From Taeniopygia guttata (taxonomy: Eukaryota > Chordata > Aves > Passeriformes > Estrildidae), in contig NC_133030.1 of NCBI RefSeq assembly GCF_048771995.1, positions 52,226,501-52,290,500 of the forward strand: 64,000 nt of DNA. Direction: 5' to 3'. This document shows positions 13,604 through 27,285 of the stretch, in pieces. Every line of letters starts with the position of its first letter. The first letter of the stretch is position 1. The notes beneath the pieces were generated by a model. That model had not been told where the DNA came from and did no database searches. It worked only from the letters and a program-made list of their open reading frames with translations. The position numbers and the translations under genes are program-made.

Positions 13604-13636
13604 AAAAAAAAAAAAAAAAAAAAAAAAAAAGGGGGG
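13604..13636. repeat. A27 homopolymer followed by G6
   Basis: Twenty-seven consecutive A residues (13604-13630) are followed directly by six G residues (13631-13636). No retrocopy is recognisable upstream, so this is read as a simple repeat and not as the tail of a retrotransposed transcript. Exact length is uncertain in any assembly. Confidence 0.9.
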
Positions 13637-16600
13637 AAGAAAGATGATAATAGATCCTTTCTCCAGAAAACACTGGACTCTGAGTGTGCTCCTCCAGCCA
13701 GTCCATCAAAAACATCCCTTCCTTCCCCTGCCAAAGATGAAAAGCCTCTAGATTTTCAAATATGCTAAATGCACAGAACATCATCTAAGGGAGAAAAATC
13801 ATGCGGAAGCTACACAGACAGGCACAACATGTCTTTAATCACCCCCATTTCCATCAGGCAAGAAAGCCTCACAAGGCTTGGTTGGTTAGATGCAAGGGCT
13901 TGACATGTGAGGGCATCCACTTCCCACCCCCATGCTGCCCCCCCAGCCATCCACGGTATCAAATGAGATCTGTTATCAGCCTTAGTTAGATCATAATGAA
14001 ATAATTGAAGGACTCAGCTGAGGGTGACTGCAGTGTAGTGAGGTGAATTAATTTTCCCACCACAGCAGGGCATGTCAGATCTGGCCACGAGCAGGTCAAG
14101 CCATTATTTTTTGTGGGTGTGTGAAAGTGATTGACTGGATTTCTACACTTCGGGAGGGTTTGTGGAAGAAAAACAAAGGTGCACCTCAGCCTTTAAATGG
14201 CAAAGGAAAGTAAAACAGTTCCTAAATTAACACAAAAAGAACATTTTCATTCAAGATTTAAAAGAAACTTCACACAACTTCAGAAATTTCATCCAGCATC
14301 TGTAAAATAGGCATTTCAATCCACTCCGGGGAAGATAATATTTATATTTTTTTTAGGGTTATAATAAGTTTATGGCTAAAATGTTGCAATATGCAACTCC
14401 TAATGATCAATATCACAGCTCCCACTCCCATAAATGGGGCCGCTGCACTGAAGATAAAACATTCAGCGTGACTCAGAGAGGTATTTTGGATCCAAGTGCT
14501 TTGAAACATTGTACTGAAGGCCAGACAGCACATTATGTGCTCAGTAAAGCTAACCAAATGTCTATCATTTTTCCCCAGCTATTTAGGCTTATGGACAATT
14601 ATGATTTTTCAGAATTTCCTGTGTTGTCATAGGCTAAAACAGAATTACTGCTTTTGTGAATTCTACTGAAAGCAAACAGCTTTATATTTTAAAAGAGCTA
14701 CTCATTTTAATCGGAATTCACATAAAACCTAGAAAGGCGAGCTGCCTTGCAATTCTGATTTTTCTCTTAAGAAGAAAATACCTGAAAGTAAAATAAAATT
14801 CCCATGGTTTTCTCTGTATTTCCATTTCAAATTTTTACATGGTGTTAGCTCAGCGTTTACATGCACCTGTAATAAAAAATGTGAAGCTCTACTACGGTAC
14901 TATATTATTTGGTAAAGATGTTTTAGTGGGTTCATTTTATTTTTTAAAGTCAGTAGTGCTGAAAGGAAAATACAGCCTGAGTTGTACATTGTGTTGTATA
15001 ATTTTTCCAAGAATGGTGTTGTGAAAAAAATCATCTTACTGAAGCCATCCTTGGAATCTGCTTCGACTCACAGAAATCCCCTGTCAATTTCCATTGTGGC
15101 CATGAAGAGGAAACACAATGTCTTGCCTCAAGAAATGGAAAATACTTATTGAAAAAGCTCACCAGTTCTTGCAAACTCCTAGTGATCATTCAAAAGATGA
15201 GTAGTTGGAGTCCAGAGGAATCTTATACAGTAATTAAATTAGGTAATTGAACAGTAAAACAGTATTTTAATGTAAAACACTCAAGAAGGAAGTGACTACT
15301 GAAAACCAGGATTCAGAAGGTCAGATAACTACACTACAGATCATCTGTTTTCCCCTCATTTTCTTCTTGAGTCTAGAGCTAATCAGGAACAGGGTGCTAG
15401 TTGCCTCCTGTGTTTGGGTTGAGGGGAGAGGCACATTTTAAGAAGTAACTTTGCTAATTCCTTTTTGTCATTTTTTTCCATAGCATTTAGATAAGAAGAT
15501 GAAGGAAGGGAGAACTATTCAGATTCCTCTTCTAAAAAATAAATGAGATGAGGAAAAAAAATCTGCAAACATCTATATAAACCCCAAGCTGTGCTTTATT
15601 AATTACAGAAGAGGCTGAAACACCCCTAAAATACCCTTAACAATTATTCACCTATCTTTCTTTTTAGCAACTTTCCAGGTCCAGTCACCTCAGGGGCTCC
15701 AGTGCAACCTCCTGACAAGCTGAGTGAGAATAAAGTGATTACTTAGCATCAAGAGAATACAAAACCTAATACTACAGCACCTCAGCTGAAAAAAAATTAA
15801 AAATACATTCCTCATGAGATACTAATACTAACTTATACCAGTATCTGGACTGCAGCAGGAGGCCCTAAAATCTCTTCTTCAAAGAAAAGGAAGGTGTTGC
15901 CACATTTTTACTCCTTAGGCATGAAATGTTCATCATCAGAGACAGCATATATTAACAGCTCATGAGAAATTTTATGTCAAACCACTTTTAGGAAGCATTA
16001 TTTCTCTGTAGTGTCTTTATTTTCTGATTAGTCTATGTATACATATCTCCATATACATGGATATGTGTGCATGCATATATGTATTTCTCTCCTGTGTCTC
16101 CTTGCTGATGAGCCTATTGCTCTGTCTCATTAAGCCCTGAGCTGTTACTCCCTGTCCCTCAAACAGAGGAACCTCTCAGCTGCTGAGTACAGTTTGGGGA
16201 CAGAAGAAACCATCAAAATCTACTTCCAGCTCTGATAGGACTCAATGGAAGGCTTTGTGGACAGCTGTGGTAGCCAAGGAACAGGAAGGAAAGGTAAGGA
16301 TGCAGCCCTTTTTTGAGTGGGGAGGAATAAAAAGAGCCCCAGCAGATGCCCACATTATTTTTTTGGGCCTCATGCATCAAATATTCCCCAAGCAGCCCAA
16401 AACTGCCTGAGGAAGCAGAAAGTGGCCTTTTATTCATTTATTGCCCTGTCTTAAATATCTGTTTCAAACTATATTCCTCTGCTCTGATTCTTGCTGCCTC
16501 CTGTCCGGGCTGCCCATGAGATGGAAGCCTCCTCTACCTCCGCAATCTGCTGACAAAGCACATACAAAAAAGCCGTTCTTCAGGGCACACACCTGTGCTT

Positions 16601-16659
16601 ATCACATCACCTTTTTCCCCTCCCTCCTCCCTCCCACTGCCATCCTCTGATGTCTCATA
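13637..16659. other. non-coding DNA, nothing recognised
   Basis: Reading frames are all under 90 codons and have no recognisable domain. There is short alternating TA/TG sequence near 16033-16085. No repeat family or RNA gene is recognised. Confidence 0.6.
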
Positions 16660-16770
16660 CACAGAATTTTGTTGGCCGGAGACTGTAAGCACCTCCAGGC
16701 AGAGACCTTGTCTTTTTTGTGTGTTTGTAAGGTGCTGCTCCTCTCCCTGGAGTTCAGTCCTTCATTGCTC
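16660..16770. mobile_element. possible remnant of an ancient amniote repeat
   Basis: The string 'gagactgtaagcacctcca' followed by 'ggcagagaccttgtc' and 'gtttgtaaggtgct' resembles the widespread 3'-end pattern of old amniote interspersed repeats (a 'gactgtaagctc... gggcagggacc... tgtacagcgcc' layout). I know the pattern but cannot name the family with certainty. The match is short and could be chance. Confidence 0.3.
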
Positions 16771-17424
16771 TTCCACTTCTTTAGCAATGCAGAGTTTTAC
16801 TCCCTCCCTGACACAAAATCCTACTTCAAAAATGCATTCAAACTGTTGTGGGTCTTGAATCTCCAGTAGCAGCAAGGCAGAGTGTTCTATAAATGGCATG
16901 AGCGTTGATTGGTAATACCATGTGTTAATTGGCAATATCTGCCTTCAGCAGGCTCTGCAATGTGTTATATCATATTGACTACTTACATACCCATGATAGT
17001 AGGTATTAACTGTTTGCAAGATAAATGTGTGCTCCTTTGAGGGAAGCATGTGAATTTAGTAGTTTTGTTTAATTAGCCTTTATGGCCTGTCAAAAGCTGG
17101 AAAGTGAAGAGAGCATCCATCGAATGTGACATGCTGTCAAAACCAGGCAAAGCAAGTATTGTCTCCCCCACTGTATAGTGCCTTCAGAAGCATCCCCTTG
17201 AGATAATCATCTTAGCAGTATCAAATTCTTGGCAACCCTGACCTAATCCAGAGCTCACAAAAGGCAAAAGGAGTCTTCTCTAGACTTCATTGGTTTTCAA
17301 ATGCATTACTGTTGCTCGTTTGGACTTAGAAGTTGGACAGAACCCGGTTCCCTCAGAACTACCCCAGCTGAGTAATGAGTGATACAATTCAACATAATTC
17401 TCTAGGCTATGGGGGATTGGTTAA

Positions 17425-17450
17425 TTTGTTTGTTTGTTTGCTTGTTTGTT
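17425..17450. repeat. (TTTG)n microsatellite
   Basis: About six TTTG units with one T-to-C change near 17441. Confidence 0.9.
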
Positions 17451-20400
17451 GCCCAACCAGAGGGCTCTTTCCCTGGCCATGGAGGCATTTTCTATACCCA
17501 TATTCTGTACCCAGAATCCATCATCCAGCACCACTTTGCACTCCAGAACCTTGGTACTGCTCCTGTCACCCCAGCCCCACTCACTGCTGCTCCAATGGGT
17601 TTCGCATGGCTTTGCTCAGCAACTGCAAACCCAATATCCCATCCCTTGTGTGCTACCAAGGAAATCCCCCTGCCTACATGCTCAGGTCTGACCTGACATG
17701 TGCTGTCTGAAATCCCTCCATTGTCTCTTCTGTTTAAAGAGGTTCAGTTGTTTTTTCTTCAGAGCTGGCAAACCCACTGATTTTAATGAGATCTATTATT
17801 ATCCTTGGATCAAAGCCTCACTTGATGGCAGCTATTTGCACCTTTCACCATAATAGTAATTTAAAGGTGACCACAGGCATCTTCTGTTTACTCCTCAACA
17901 GTACCTCATCTCTTTTCCTCCCAGATTGGAGAAGTCTGTGGGCACATACTTGACCAAGAATGAACCTGGTGTATGTCTTCACTGACAACAAAGGTGTGGG
18001 AGGGGAAAAAGGGAATCTCAGTGTTATAATCCACACTATTTCCTGACAAATGCAGATGGAATAAATGCTTTCGTTTTCATCCTTTTGTGGGCATCACTGT
18101 AATCTTTTCACTTACACAGCTGACTTCACCTAGATGGCATCCAATAAAAACTAGAGAATCCAGTTCACTACAATGGTATAGGAATATATCTCTCACACAT
18201 TTATTACCTTGCCTAAACTTTTAGGAATTACTAAAGCAATTCCTAAAGGAGGGATTACTGTTTTCACTGGGGTGGACTATTCCATTTCAGGTAATTCAGC
18301 TTCATTCTTTCTTCTCTCATTCCATACACATTCATGATGCAGCTGTTTTAACCTGTGGATTTATGAGGAAATAGAACATTATTCTAACACCCAAACTTTT
18401 AATTTGGGCTATTTCTGAGACAAAAGAAGGTCCAGAAGCTGAGTTATTTTAATAAACAGCCAAATTTTACTTGACACAGGACTGAGATTATAATCAGTTG
18501 ATTACATCTGAGAGTGATATCTAATTTATAATAGTGGTATCACAAACTAGATTTTCCAGGCTGTCCAGTTGATGCACAGGAGGATGCCAGGTCTCTGGCA
18601 TGTCATTTTTCAGAATGGGTTCCTGATAAGAAGTGCTGTAGGTTAAAAGCCATTAAACATAGTAACACCTTCTTCTATCTTCCTAATATCTACTAAGCCA
18701 GGTGCAGAGACACATGGCTGAACCTAACATACTTTGCAAAGTACTAACATTGCATATTGCCATCATTTATTACAGGAGTACAAAAGATGAAACAAGGAAA
18801 ATGAAACACTTGCATGATCTCCAAGAGCAATGGTTTCACTTGGTCTGTTTGCATGACCTATAAAGAAATTCCACGTAACAATTCTTGTCAATCATGTTCA
18901 AAAAGCTCAGCCCTGCCCTTTCTGTGTCACTCTTACTTCTCTCCATTGTGCTCAGAATCACTGCTGCCACCCTATTAAAGCAAAACATTCAACTACAAAT
19001 TGTTAATTTCTTCAGTTATACACACACTCTTTCTTATTTCATAAAACTACCTTGTATCTCGTTTATTTTTTATAATCGGTTCCAATTAAATATCACTAAT
19101 TCAGTCTTAACATCTCATTTTTTACTTAACTTCAAAGGCAGTGAAGCAACTTATACACAAAATTAATTATGTCTATTATCATTCAAAGAAATCCACTTAA
19201 TTCTGTCAAGCCTGGCAAATGATATAAAAATGTTGGTTTGATAATATTAACATCAACAACTTAAACTGTATTTAAACCAGGGAGGAAGAAAATAGAAATA
19301 ATTAATTGCTCATCACAAATCTGCCCAATATGGAATGCCATGTGCTTCTGCTTGCCTAATAAATTAGTTTGCTTTCTCTGTACTATTTTTTGTGAGGTAT
19401 GTAAGTAGTTAAAGGACCATATTGAGAAATGAACAGTCAGGTTAACGAGGAAAGTGACTAAAAGTTAATAAAACTAAAGCCAAAATACTGAAGAAGAAAC
19501 AGAAGGTTTGAAATGTTGTCCTATGTGAGCAGCACTAGAAAGTGCTCACCTTTTCCCTTCTATTCTTCTGTTTGTATCCTTGTCCCTGATGAGAGAAAAC
19601 TTATGATGAAAAATAAAACAACAAAGGAGAGGAGCTGGGACAATCACATCGATTCATGTGTTAAAAGCTGTGAAGGGAAAGATGAAACCCAGGCAGTCTC
19701 AGGTTTCCAATGTTGCAGACATTGTGATGAGTTTGCTGGGGCTCTGCACGGGCAGCAGGTATGTCTGAGCAGACATCACATCACACCAGTGCCAAAGTGG
19801 AGGGGAGCAGCTCTTAGCAGCCAGCACTCCTGCTTGCTCCAGCCCACCCAGAGCCCTGGCAGCCAAAGGGTGCCACACATGCCTGCACGGGTGAGTGTCA
19901 CAGCAATCCAAACAGACAGACCAGAAATGAATTTCACCACCAGAGATTAGCCAGCAAATTAAACTCAATCTCCCTGTCGGAAAAGCACTGCAATGGAAAG
20001 TGCCTTCACCACGCTCCTGAGAGCTGCTCCTGCCCACAGTGCCCATCCAACACCAGCTTCCCCAGCCCCAGTGAGCCCAGAGACAGGGCATGTCCAATGT
20101 TATGGCCAAGCAGAAGCCTGGAGGAGACAATGCACTGCCAGTGTAGCCACTAGAGAAGGGATGAAAACTCACAGAAAGGCAGGGTCTGCAAAACAGGGAG
20201 CCAAATTCACCACAAATTAAGTTCATTACTCTATTTACCCAGAGGGAGTGATATTGACATATACAAAGAGATGGTCCAAAGTCCCACATTTATTCCCAGG
20301 CCACAGTCTCACTTAGGTGTTTATACTGCCCCTAAAATAAGCACTTCACAGTAAGTGTTTGCTGAGTGAGGCACTACTTACCTATTTTCTGACACCAGAA

Positions 20401-20635
20401 AATTCCCCTCTTGATTTGCCAGTCCACATTCTCACACATTTTTCTCACTTCATTTCTTAGGCCACGTTAACCAGGTGCATACCATGACCAGAGCTGGCTT
20501 CCTGGGCGATCTTTCTAAGTAACACTTTGCAGTTTTGAAAGAACCAAAAGAACACATTAGAGTGAAGAGTGGAGGTTTCAAAGCTGGGTATGGAAATGAA
20601 AATACAAACCACTGTAAATTATTTAATATAGAAGT
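17451..20635. other. non-coding DNA with one G+C-richer patch
   Basis: The patch 19680-20200 holds the longest non-repeat frames of the window: 19699-20289 minus (196 codons) and 19513-19950 plus (145 codons), overlapping on opposite strands. The minus frame is rich in Trp, Cys and Ser and neither has a recognisable domain or motif order. I consider both chance open frames in G+C-richer DNA. A hairpin with AGGAATT/AATTCCT arms lies near 18222-18243. Confidence 0.55.
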
Positions 20636-20660
20636 AAATAGAAGTAAATTACTTCTATTT
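20636..20660. repeat. 25-bp perfect palindrome
   Basis: Arms of 12 bp (AAATAGAAGTAA and its reverse complement) flank a single A. The left arm overlaps a short tandem duplication of AGAAGTAAAT, so the palindrome may have arisen by local slippage or template switching. Confidence 0.9.
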
Positions 20661-23600
20661 GGCTAGAAGTACTGAGTGTAAGGAAGCCCAAGTACAGAAA
20701 CCTCCAGGTCAGCTGTCACCCCACAAACAGGTCAGGGTGTCTGGGAGCCCCAAAACTTGCTGCCTGGCACTGGTAGATGTAGGGTACTGTGGGGCCACAT
20801 GAGGGTCCCACCACCAGCAGGGATAAGTCCAGGACCATCCCTGCACAGACAGCCCAAAGCAGGACAGTAGAGAGGGAGCAATGAGGAGCCAGGTGGGTTT
20901 TTATGGAAATCTGCTTCCTTGTCCAGTTTTGAAATAATTTGGAAGATGTGTTAGAACAGGCCTGTTCTTTTGAAATAACTGGGTACCAATAAACAAGTGT
21001 TTTTTTAACAGAATAAATGTTTCAGCACAAAAGTTTTGACCAGATTCACAGAGGAGCACAGTCTGCTAAATGTCTTCCTCAGCAGTCATCTACAGGATGC
21101 AAGAGTCTGCTTTAGCCAGAAAAATAAAAGCCCAGTTTCTTGGCTTATGGTGCTTCAGCTCACACCTTCTTCTTCTATAGGTCAGCCTCCAGCATTTAGC
21201 CAAGATAACCTGTACAAGACCTCTGCTGATCTCAGAAATCCATCTATAAACCTGATCCAAAGTTGAGAGAAGATGGCAGATTTTTCCATAAACCTCAGTA
21301 TAGAAAAAGACCTTAATGAAGAGTGTGGATGTTCTCAGACAGTTTTCACACATTCATGACTGCTTTTCCACCCACTGAAAGGACTGATTTTATCTTGTAA
21401 TGCTTGAGTCCAACCATGACATGCACTGATTGGAAAATCTCAATGCATGAAAGAGGAACATCTGCTAAACAGGGATACAGGATTCTGTCCTGACTCAATC
21501 TCTTCACTGAATTTCAGCATTGAAAAAGGGATATCATGCCTCCATTGATTGCCAGTGCTGGATTCTCAAAGCAAATGAATATTTTTTACTGACATAAAAC
21601 TCCCAGAGGCATTTCCTAATGCCAAACTCACTTCCTTCCCTCAAGGCAGAGAAGGAAGGAGATGTCTTGGAGGGTGTTTGAGGATACCATCTCCATTTTG
21701 CCCCCAAACCTCAGTGGCAAAGACTCCCTTAGCAGTTGTTTCACATCACAGCAACAAAGCAACATCTAACTCACACAGGGAAAGGACATCCAGTAAATTC
21801 AAGAGTTAGTTTCCTACCAAGTGAATCCTGGAGTGGAAAAGAAATCAGTCTTCTGCATCTAGTGTCCCTCTACAAGCCTCTACCTTCAGCAAGGAGAGCA
21901 AAACTTAGCAAAAATCACCTAGAGCAATAGACATGGATAATTTAATAAACATTTGGAGGATGAGAGATTTAAGCTCTTGAACCAGCAGTGAAAGCAAGCT
22001 TGAAGTCAAAGCCTTTCTCTTTGGCAAATGTCCAACAAGTAGCTATTCCTGATTTGCACACAGAAAGCATGTTTATATCTTTCATGCAAATTTCCATGCA
22101 AAAGAGGGGCTTCAGAGCAAAAATTACCCCTCGCCCCTGTTCCCCATCATCTCTGCTGGAGAGCACACAGTATGCTTGAGAGATCTTGTCCAGACCCACT
22201 GGGAGGCTTTCACAAAAACCTTTCGCTAGCACATGGTCCTAAGTGGTATCAAAAATAGTAATTCAGCCATCTCTAAGCAAACAAAACAGAGACTGTAAGA
22301 GACAAGAGCCTGCCAAATCTGAAGTGATGCATGTAACATTTTTCTTTCAGGAAGAAGGGATGTTTTCCCTTTCATCTGTTTTCTGTTTGTTCATTTGGTT
22401 TCATTCATTTACAAGAGTCTCCTTTTAACCAAAGGGGGAAAAGTTGATGTTTATTTACATCCTCTCTGCATAATAAGGCCCTGGCCCTCACACACGTATG
22501 TATAGTCCTACTTAAGTCAATAGGATTACTTGCCTTAGAAAAGTTAAATAAGTAGGAAAGCCCTTGAAGGTGCATAAAATACCTACCATTGAGATAAAAT
22601 AATTGCCCCTTATAATAACTCAAATAATCAGATTGAGCAGTTGTCACCCTTTTTCCTCATTTAATCTATAAAGTTGTATTCTGTTCTGTTGCTAAACCAA
22701 CACAAAGTTATCAGTGGAGTTAAGGAGGCAGCACCCAGTCTGATTTCCATGCTGCCCGACATGCAGCCCTTTGTTATAATCATCATAACAATATTAAATA
22801 AAAGATAAGGACCGCTGTCAAAAAGTTAATCATCAAAAGCTGGAAATCACATAGTGAATCTGTCAGTCGTCTTAACTGGACAGGGTCATGAAAATGAAAG
22901 GGAAAGAATGTGCAGTCCACAGATGATGCTTACATGTTAATAAAAACCAGCCAGGCAAAAACATATATGCACAAGGCTGAGCAATTTGTCACCCTGGGCT
23001 ATCATGGCTGTTCCCCTGCCTATTGTAACAATGCCAGCATTCAAAATAGTCAGAAAGGAGCTTACAGGAGCTGAATGCCAGCACATGTGTTTTTCCAGCT
23101 GGAGCCGATTCCTGGACCAGCTTCTGAATTCTAGTTTAAGTTTCTTACTCTCTCCCTCAAACAGGAAAAACACATAATGCAAAGACTGAGAGCCCTAAAA
23201 TAAAAATGTTGAAGAGAAACTAATGCTGGAAGGAGTCCTAAAAAACATAGCTGCGAATTTGGAAGTGTTAACCATCCCCCTGCTGCACACATACCTTCTT
23301 CTGCACAGAGGCTCCCCGAGGGCTGCGTGTCCCTAACACAGGGACCAAGGACTGCAGAGACCTCCCTGCTGTGCACCCACAGCCTGGCACACGCCTGGCC
23401 CAGCTGGGGCTCTCGGGCTGGGAAGGGCTTTCCAAGGATGCCTCAGCCTGGTGTTGAGTCACTTTACCTCAGAAAATTCCACATGCTCTGATGCTCTCAG
23501 TATATTGGTCTTGCAAATTAGCAGAGCCTCCCTCTCAGCCACTCGCCTTCTTCAGCAGGAATGGTTCAATGAGGCACAAGTGTGTGCTTAGAAAAAAAAA

Positions 23601-26017
23601 TTCAAAAGATAGTTTTCATCCCTCTCCAAAGTTTACAGCCATCTACTCCAGGCATAATCATTTCAAACTCTGCAGCACTTCACATTTGGTTAAAACCACT
23701 TCAGTTTAGAAGTGATTAGAGGTTGAAGATTTGCAGTTTAAAATTTAAATTAAACAGTTTAAAATTATTTGAACACTTCAGACATTTAAAGCAAATAAAT
23801 TTTTTATATTTATTTATCTTTCCTTCCCAGTAGCTCTGGATTTTCAGCAGCAAACTGCAGAGCAGAAACAGCTAATAAAGAATCAGGGAGGACCAGAAGT
23901 CAAATTTAGGTTTTCAAATCCTAGTCACTTATAAAGGACAAAGTTGTGAAAAGGACTGTGTTACCACAACAGCAAGGACAGTAAAAATATCTTTAGAGAC
24001 ATCGAGAGAAAATCATGGGAATGGATAATAATAGTATATGGTTTAAGTCTTGTGCTAAAATATTACTTCAAATCATTTGCAGCCAAAATCCTTTATTTAT
24101 AAAAAGGCCTGAAGAGGCAAACAAGCCTACTATACTGCTTTATCATTTCCTTTTAATTTTCTGAGATTTCATACTTTAGTGACAAAATAACCCTCTTCTA
24201 CAAAATAATCTGTCTTTTACTTTCCCTCCCAAAGACACAGAAAACTTCCCTAAACTTTTCACTTCTACAAATTTACGTGGCACAACACATCATCTGTATT
24301 TGACATGAAACTAAACTGCATTTCCATAGAAATTAATCATGAGTTCCTCCCAAGAAGCAGCAGTGTTTGTGCCAAATTGCAGCTCCCAAATCACAAGAAG
24401 AATGGCACAGAGCACACCCGTGTGTGAACCTGAACGAAACTGAGCCTTTATACAGAGCACAACCTGACACTTTCAGGGCAGACTCTGACAGAGAAAGCAA
24501 AAAATTGATAATTTTCTAGTGTGCATCACTGCTAAAAGCAGTGCTGAAGGGTGGCACCAGCCTTTGGACACATATTAAATGGAAATATAGGCTTGTGCTG
24601 TTTCTCCCTTCGGGGAAGGAGGAGTAAGAGGATAGGCCTTACATCCAATTCTTTTAGTGACCTTAAATGTACATTTATATATACTGATCACTGATTTTCA
24701 TCAGTGTTCCTCTGGCTTCCCTGATCAGTGCAGAACTATAAATAACCTTTATAGTTAACAAAGGGTCATTTACAGTTAGATTTTTATGGTGCTTGAACTG
24801 CTCAATATTCTGACTGATAGAAAAAGTAAAGAAACATAAAACTAAGTGAAAATCAAACTCAAGATATACAGCATCATGTTTAACAAACCATCAAAAACAG
24901 TTTCATCCCTCTCTTACACATTCTTCCTATTATCAGTAGCTAATAAACCCCATTTCCTCATAAGGTTCATTGACAGCTATATATGCATGAAAAAAAGTAG
25001 ATACACAGGCTGGATTAGAAATCTGCACTTATTTTTCACAGATGGAAATCTATGGCAAAAAAAAAAAAGACAAAAAAAACGGGGGGCAGAAATACAAGAA
25101 ATAAAAGTTGGGTTTTTTTCCAAGTACCCACGAGTAATACTCAACACTTGTACATTTGGTATTCAAATCTTTTATGATCTTTATATTAAAACTGCCTACT
25201 TGCCACATGCCTTTTTAAGCAGTACTAGTCTTTGACACACACACTGAAATCTACCCAGTGTGTTAAAGTTATTGAACTGTTGTGAGCTTCCTGACAACAG
25301 TGCTCTGCTAATGCCAGTTTTGATTCCACTGACATTAATCTTGGTAGGGCTGAGATGCTGTTAATACTCACTTCCTAAGCGAGGTAACCCCTTCAAAGGC
25401 TGACACACACCACCTCGCCTTGTTCATCAAATATATAATCTTACTAAATGCTGTAATCTTAAATCCCAACCTAGAGTAACTAGCAGTGCTTACATTATCA
25501 TTTTTCTTTAAAGTTCATCTAAAGGGAAAAAAATATCTATTAAAGAATTGTAGATTTCAAAATTAAAACTTAGGACCACCACCTTCTCCATACACTGCAC
25601 CAAACTTCTTATTAAGCTTTAATTTTAACACAATCTAAAATTATTTTTGCCTTTCTGCTAGTACTCCCACGCTTCCATGCACACAACATAGATGAATGTT
25701 CCAGAACGTCCCATTGAATTTTTAAAGAGCTCTTTTTTCCCCATTTGACAACTTTACATCCTCAAATTAAAAGGGGTAATGTGGTTATAGCATGTGATGT
25801 AAAAGGAATTATAAAAATGGTTCTTCGTTGCCAATGCTACTCAATGACAGCTCATTTTCTTGTGCCAATAGGAAGAACAAGATTAGAAGTGACTCTAATT
25901 CTTACCCAGACTTCAGGCCGGTGAAAGTCAAGTTAAAGAGATAAGGCTCTCAGTCTCTGGAGGGCAAGGGTACCAGTCATTTATTTCTTATGAACACTTG
26001 CTGACATGTGCACTAAG
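20661..26017. other. unique non-coding DNA
   Basis: No coding region is supported; frames are under 130 codons and featureless. An A12 run, a second A-run and a G6 run occur together at 25057-25086, similar in make-up to the A27-G6 junction at 13604. Nothing else is recognised. Confidence 0.6.
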
Positions 26018-26160
26018 CATAATAATAATAATAACAATTTTATTTATAAAGTGTTCCCCCTCTGAAGTGCTTGGGGCACTGTACAATATCATAAAAGCAA
26101 CTCAAAATATATTTTAAAACATAGGAAATAATGGAACAGCCTCAAATAATACTAATTTTT
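26018..26160. mobile_element. possible ancient repeat 3' end with (ATA)n
   Basis: An (ATA)5 run at 26019-26034 is followed by 'ttttatttataaagtg', 'ccctctgaagtgcttgggg' and 'cactgtacaa'. The arrangement resembles an old vertebrate repeat pattern of the type 'tttataaagcgc... aaggatctcaaag... tttacaa'. A similar arrangement is seen at 40355-40445. I cannot name the family and the match is weak. Confidence 0.28.
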
Positions 26161-26221
26161 ATCTGGAAAATTTATGACAAGAACACTGGCCTGATGTTAG
26201 AGTCTCCCATCAGGTACAGCA

Positions 26222-26329
26222 GAGGAGAGAAAAAATGAGAAAGAAGGAAAAAAGGGGAGAGGAGGAAAGAGAGGAGGGAGAGAAGGGGAGGAGAGAGGAA
26301 AAAAGAAAGATAAGGAGGAAAAAGAGGAA
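26222..26329. repeat. degenerate purine-rich lead-in to the GGGAA array
   Basis: Nearly all A and G, with T only at isolated positions (last one at 26311). Irregular mixtures of GGAGA, GAAA and AGGGG occur with no fixed period. This looks like an older, decayed edge of the same purine microsatellite that begins at 26330. Confidence 0.85.
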
Positions 26330-27285
26330 GGGAAGGGAAGGGAAGGGAAGGGAAGGGAAGGGAAGGGAAGGGAAGGGAAGGGAAGGGAAGGGAAGGGAAG
26401 GGAAGGGAAGGGAAGGGAAGGGAAGGGAAGGGAAGGGAAGGGAAGGGAAGGGAAGGGAAGGGAAGGGAAGGGAAGGGAAGGGAAGGGAAGGGAAGGGAAG
26501 GGAAGGGAAGGGAAGGGAAGGGAAGGGAAGGGAAGGGAAGGGAAGGGAAGGGAAGGGAAGGGAAGGGAAGGGAAGGGAAGGGAAGGGAAGGGAAGGGAAG
26601 GGAAGGGAAGGGAAGGGAAGGGAAGGGAAGGGAAGGGAAGGGAAGGGAAGGGAAGGGAAGGGAAGGGAAGGGAAGGGAAGGGAAGGGAAGGGAAGGGAAG
26701 GGAAGGGAAGGGAAGGGAAGGGAAGGGAAGGGAAGGGAAGGGAAGGGAAGGGAAGGGAAGGGAAGGGAAGGGAAGGGAAGGGAAGGGAAGGGAAGGGAAG
26801 GGAAGGGAAGGGAAGGGAAGGGAAGGGAAGGGAAGGGAAGGGAAGGGAAGGGAAGGGAAGGGAAGGGAAGGGAAGGGAAGGGAAGGGAAGGGAAGGGAAG
26901 GGAAGGGAAGGGAAGGGAAGGGAAGGGAAGGGAAGGGAAGGGAAGGGAAGGGAAGGGAAGGGAAGGGAAGGGAAGGGAAGGGAAGGGAAGGGAAGGGAAG
27001 GGAAGGGAAGGGAAGGGAAGGGAAGGGAAGGGAAGGGAAGGGAAGGGAAGGGAAGGGAAGGGAAGGGAAGGGAAGGGAAGGGAAGGGAAGGGAAGGGAAG
27101 GGAAGGGAAGGGAAGGGAAGGGAAGGGAAGGGAAGGGAAGGGAAGGGAAGGGAAGGGAAGGGAAGGGAAGGGAAGGGAAGGGAAGGGAAGGGAAGGGAAG
27201 GGAAGGGAAGGGAAGGGAAGGGAAGGGAAGGGAAGGGAAGGGAAGGGAAGGGAAGGGAAGGGAAAGGGAAGGGAAGGGAAGGGAA
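26330..27285. repeat. (GGGAA)n pentanucleotide array, about 191 units
   Basis: There are 187 consecutive units with period 5 (26330-27264), one extra A at 27265, then four more units (27266-27285). The plus strand is pure purine. The GGG runs separated by AA meet the simple pattern for intramolecular G-quadruplexes, and the mirror-symmetric purine strand is the type that can form triplex (H-DNA). It makes long open frames on both strands (plus 26235-27416, minus 26172-27464) that spell five-residue repeats such as GKGRE and SLPFP. These are artefacts of period 5 and no evidence of coding. The near-perfect unit identity suggests recent expansion, or a consensus assembly that smoothed variation. 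Confidence 0.98.

Noticed and set aside
19699-20289. 196-codon minus-strand open frame, longest outside simple repeats
   Set aside because: No recognisable domain, rich in Trp, Cys and Ser as random G+C-richer DNA often is, and overlapped by an equally featureless plus-strand frame. A protein search with a hit in other birds would reverse this.
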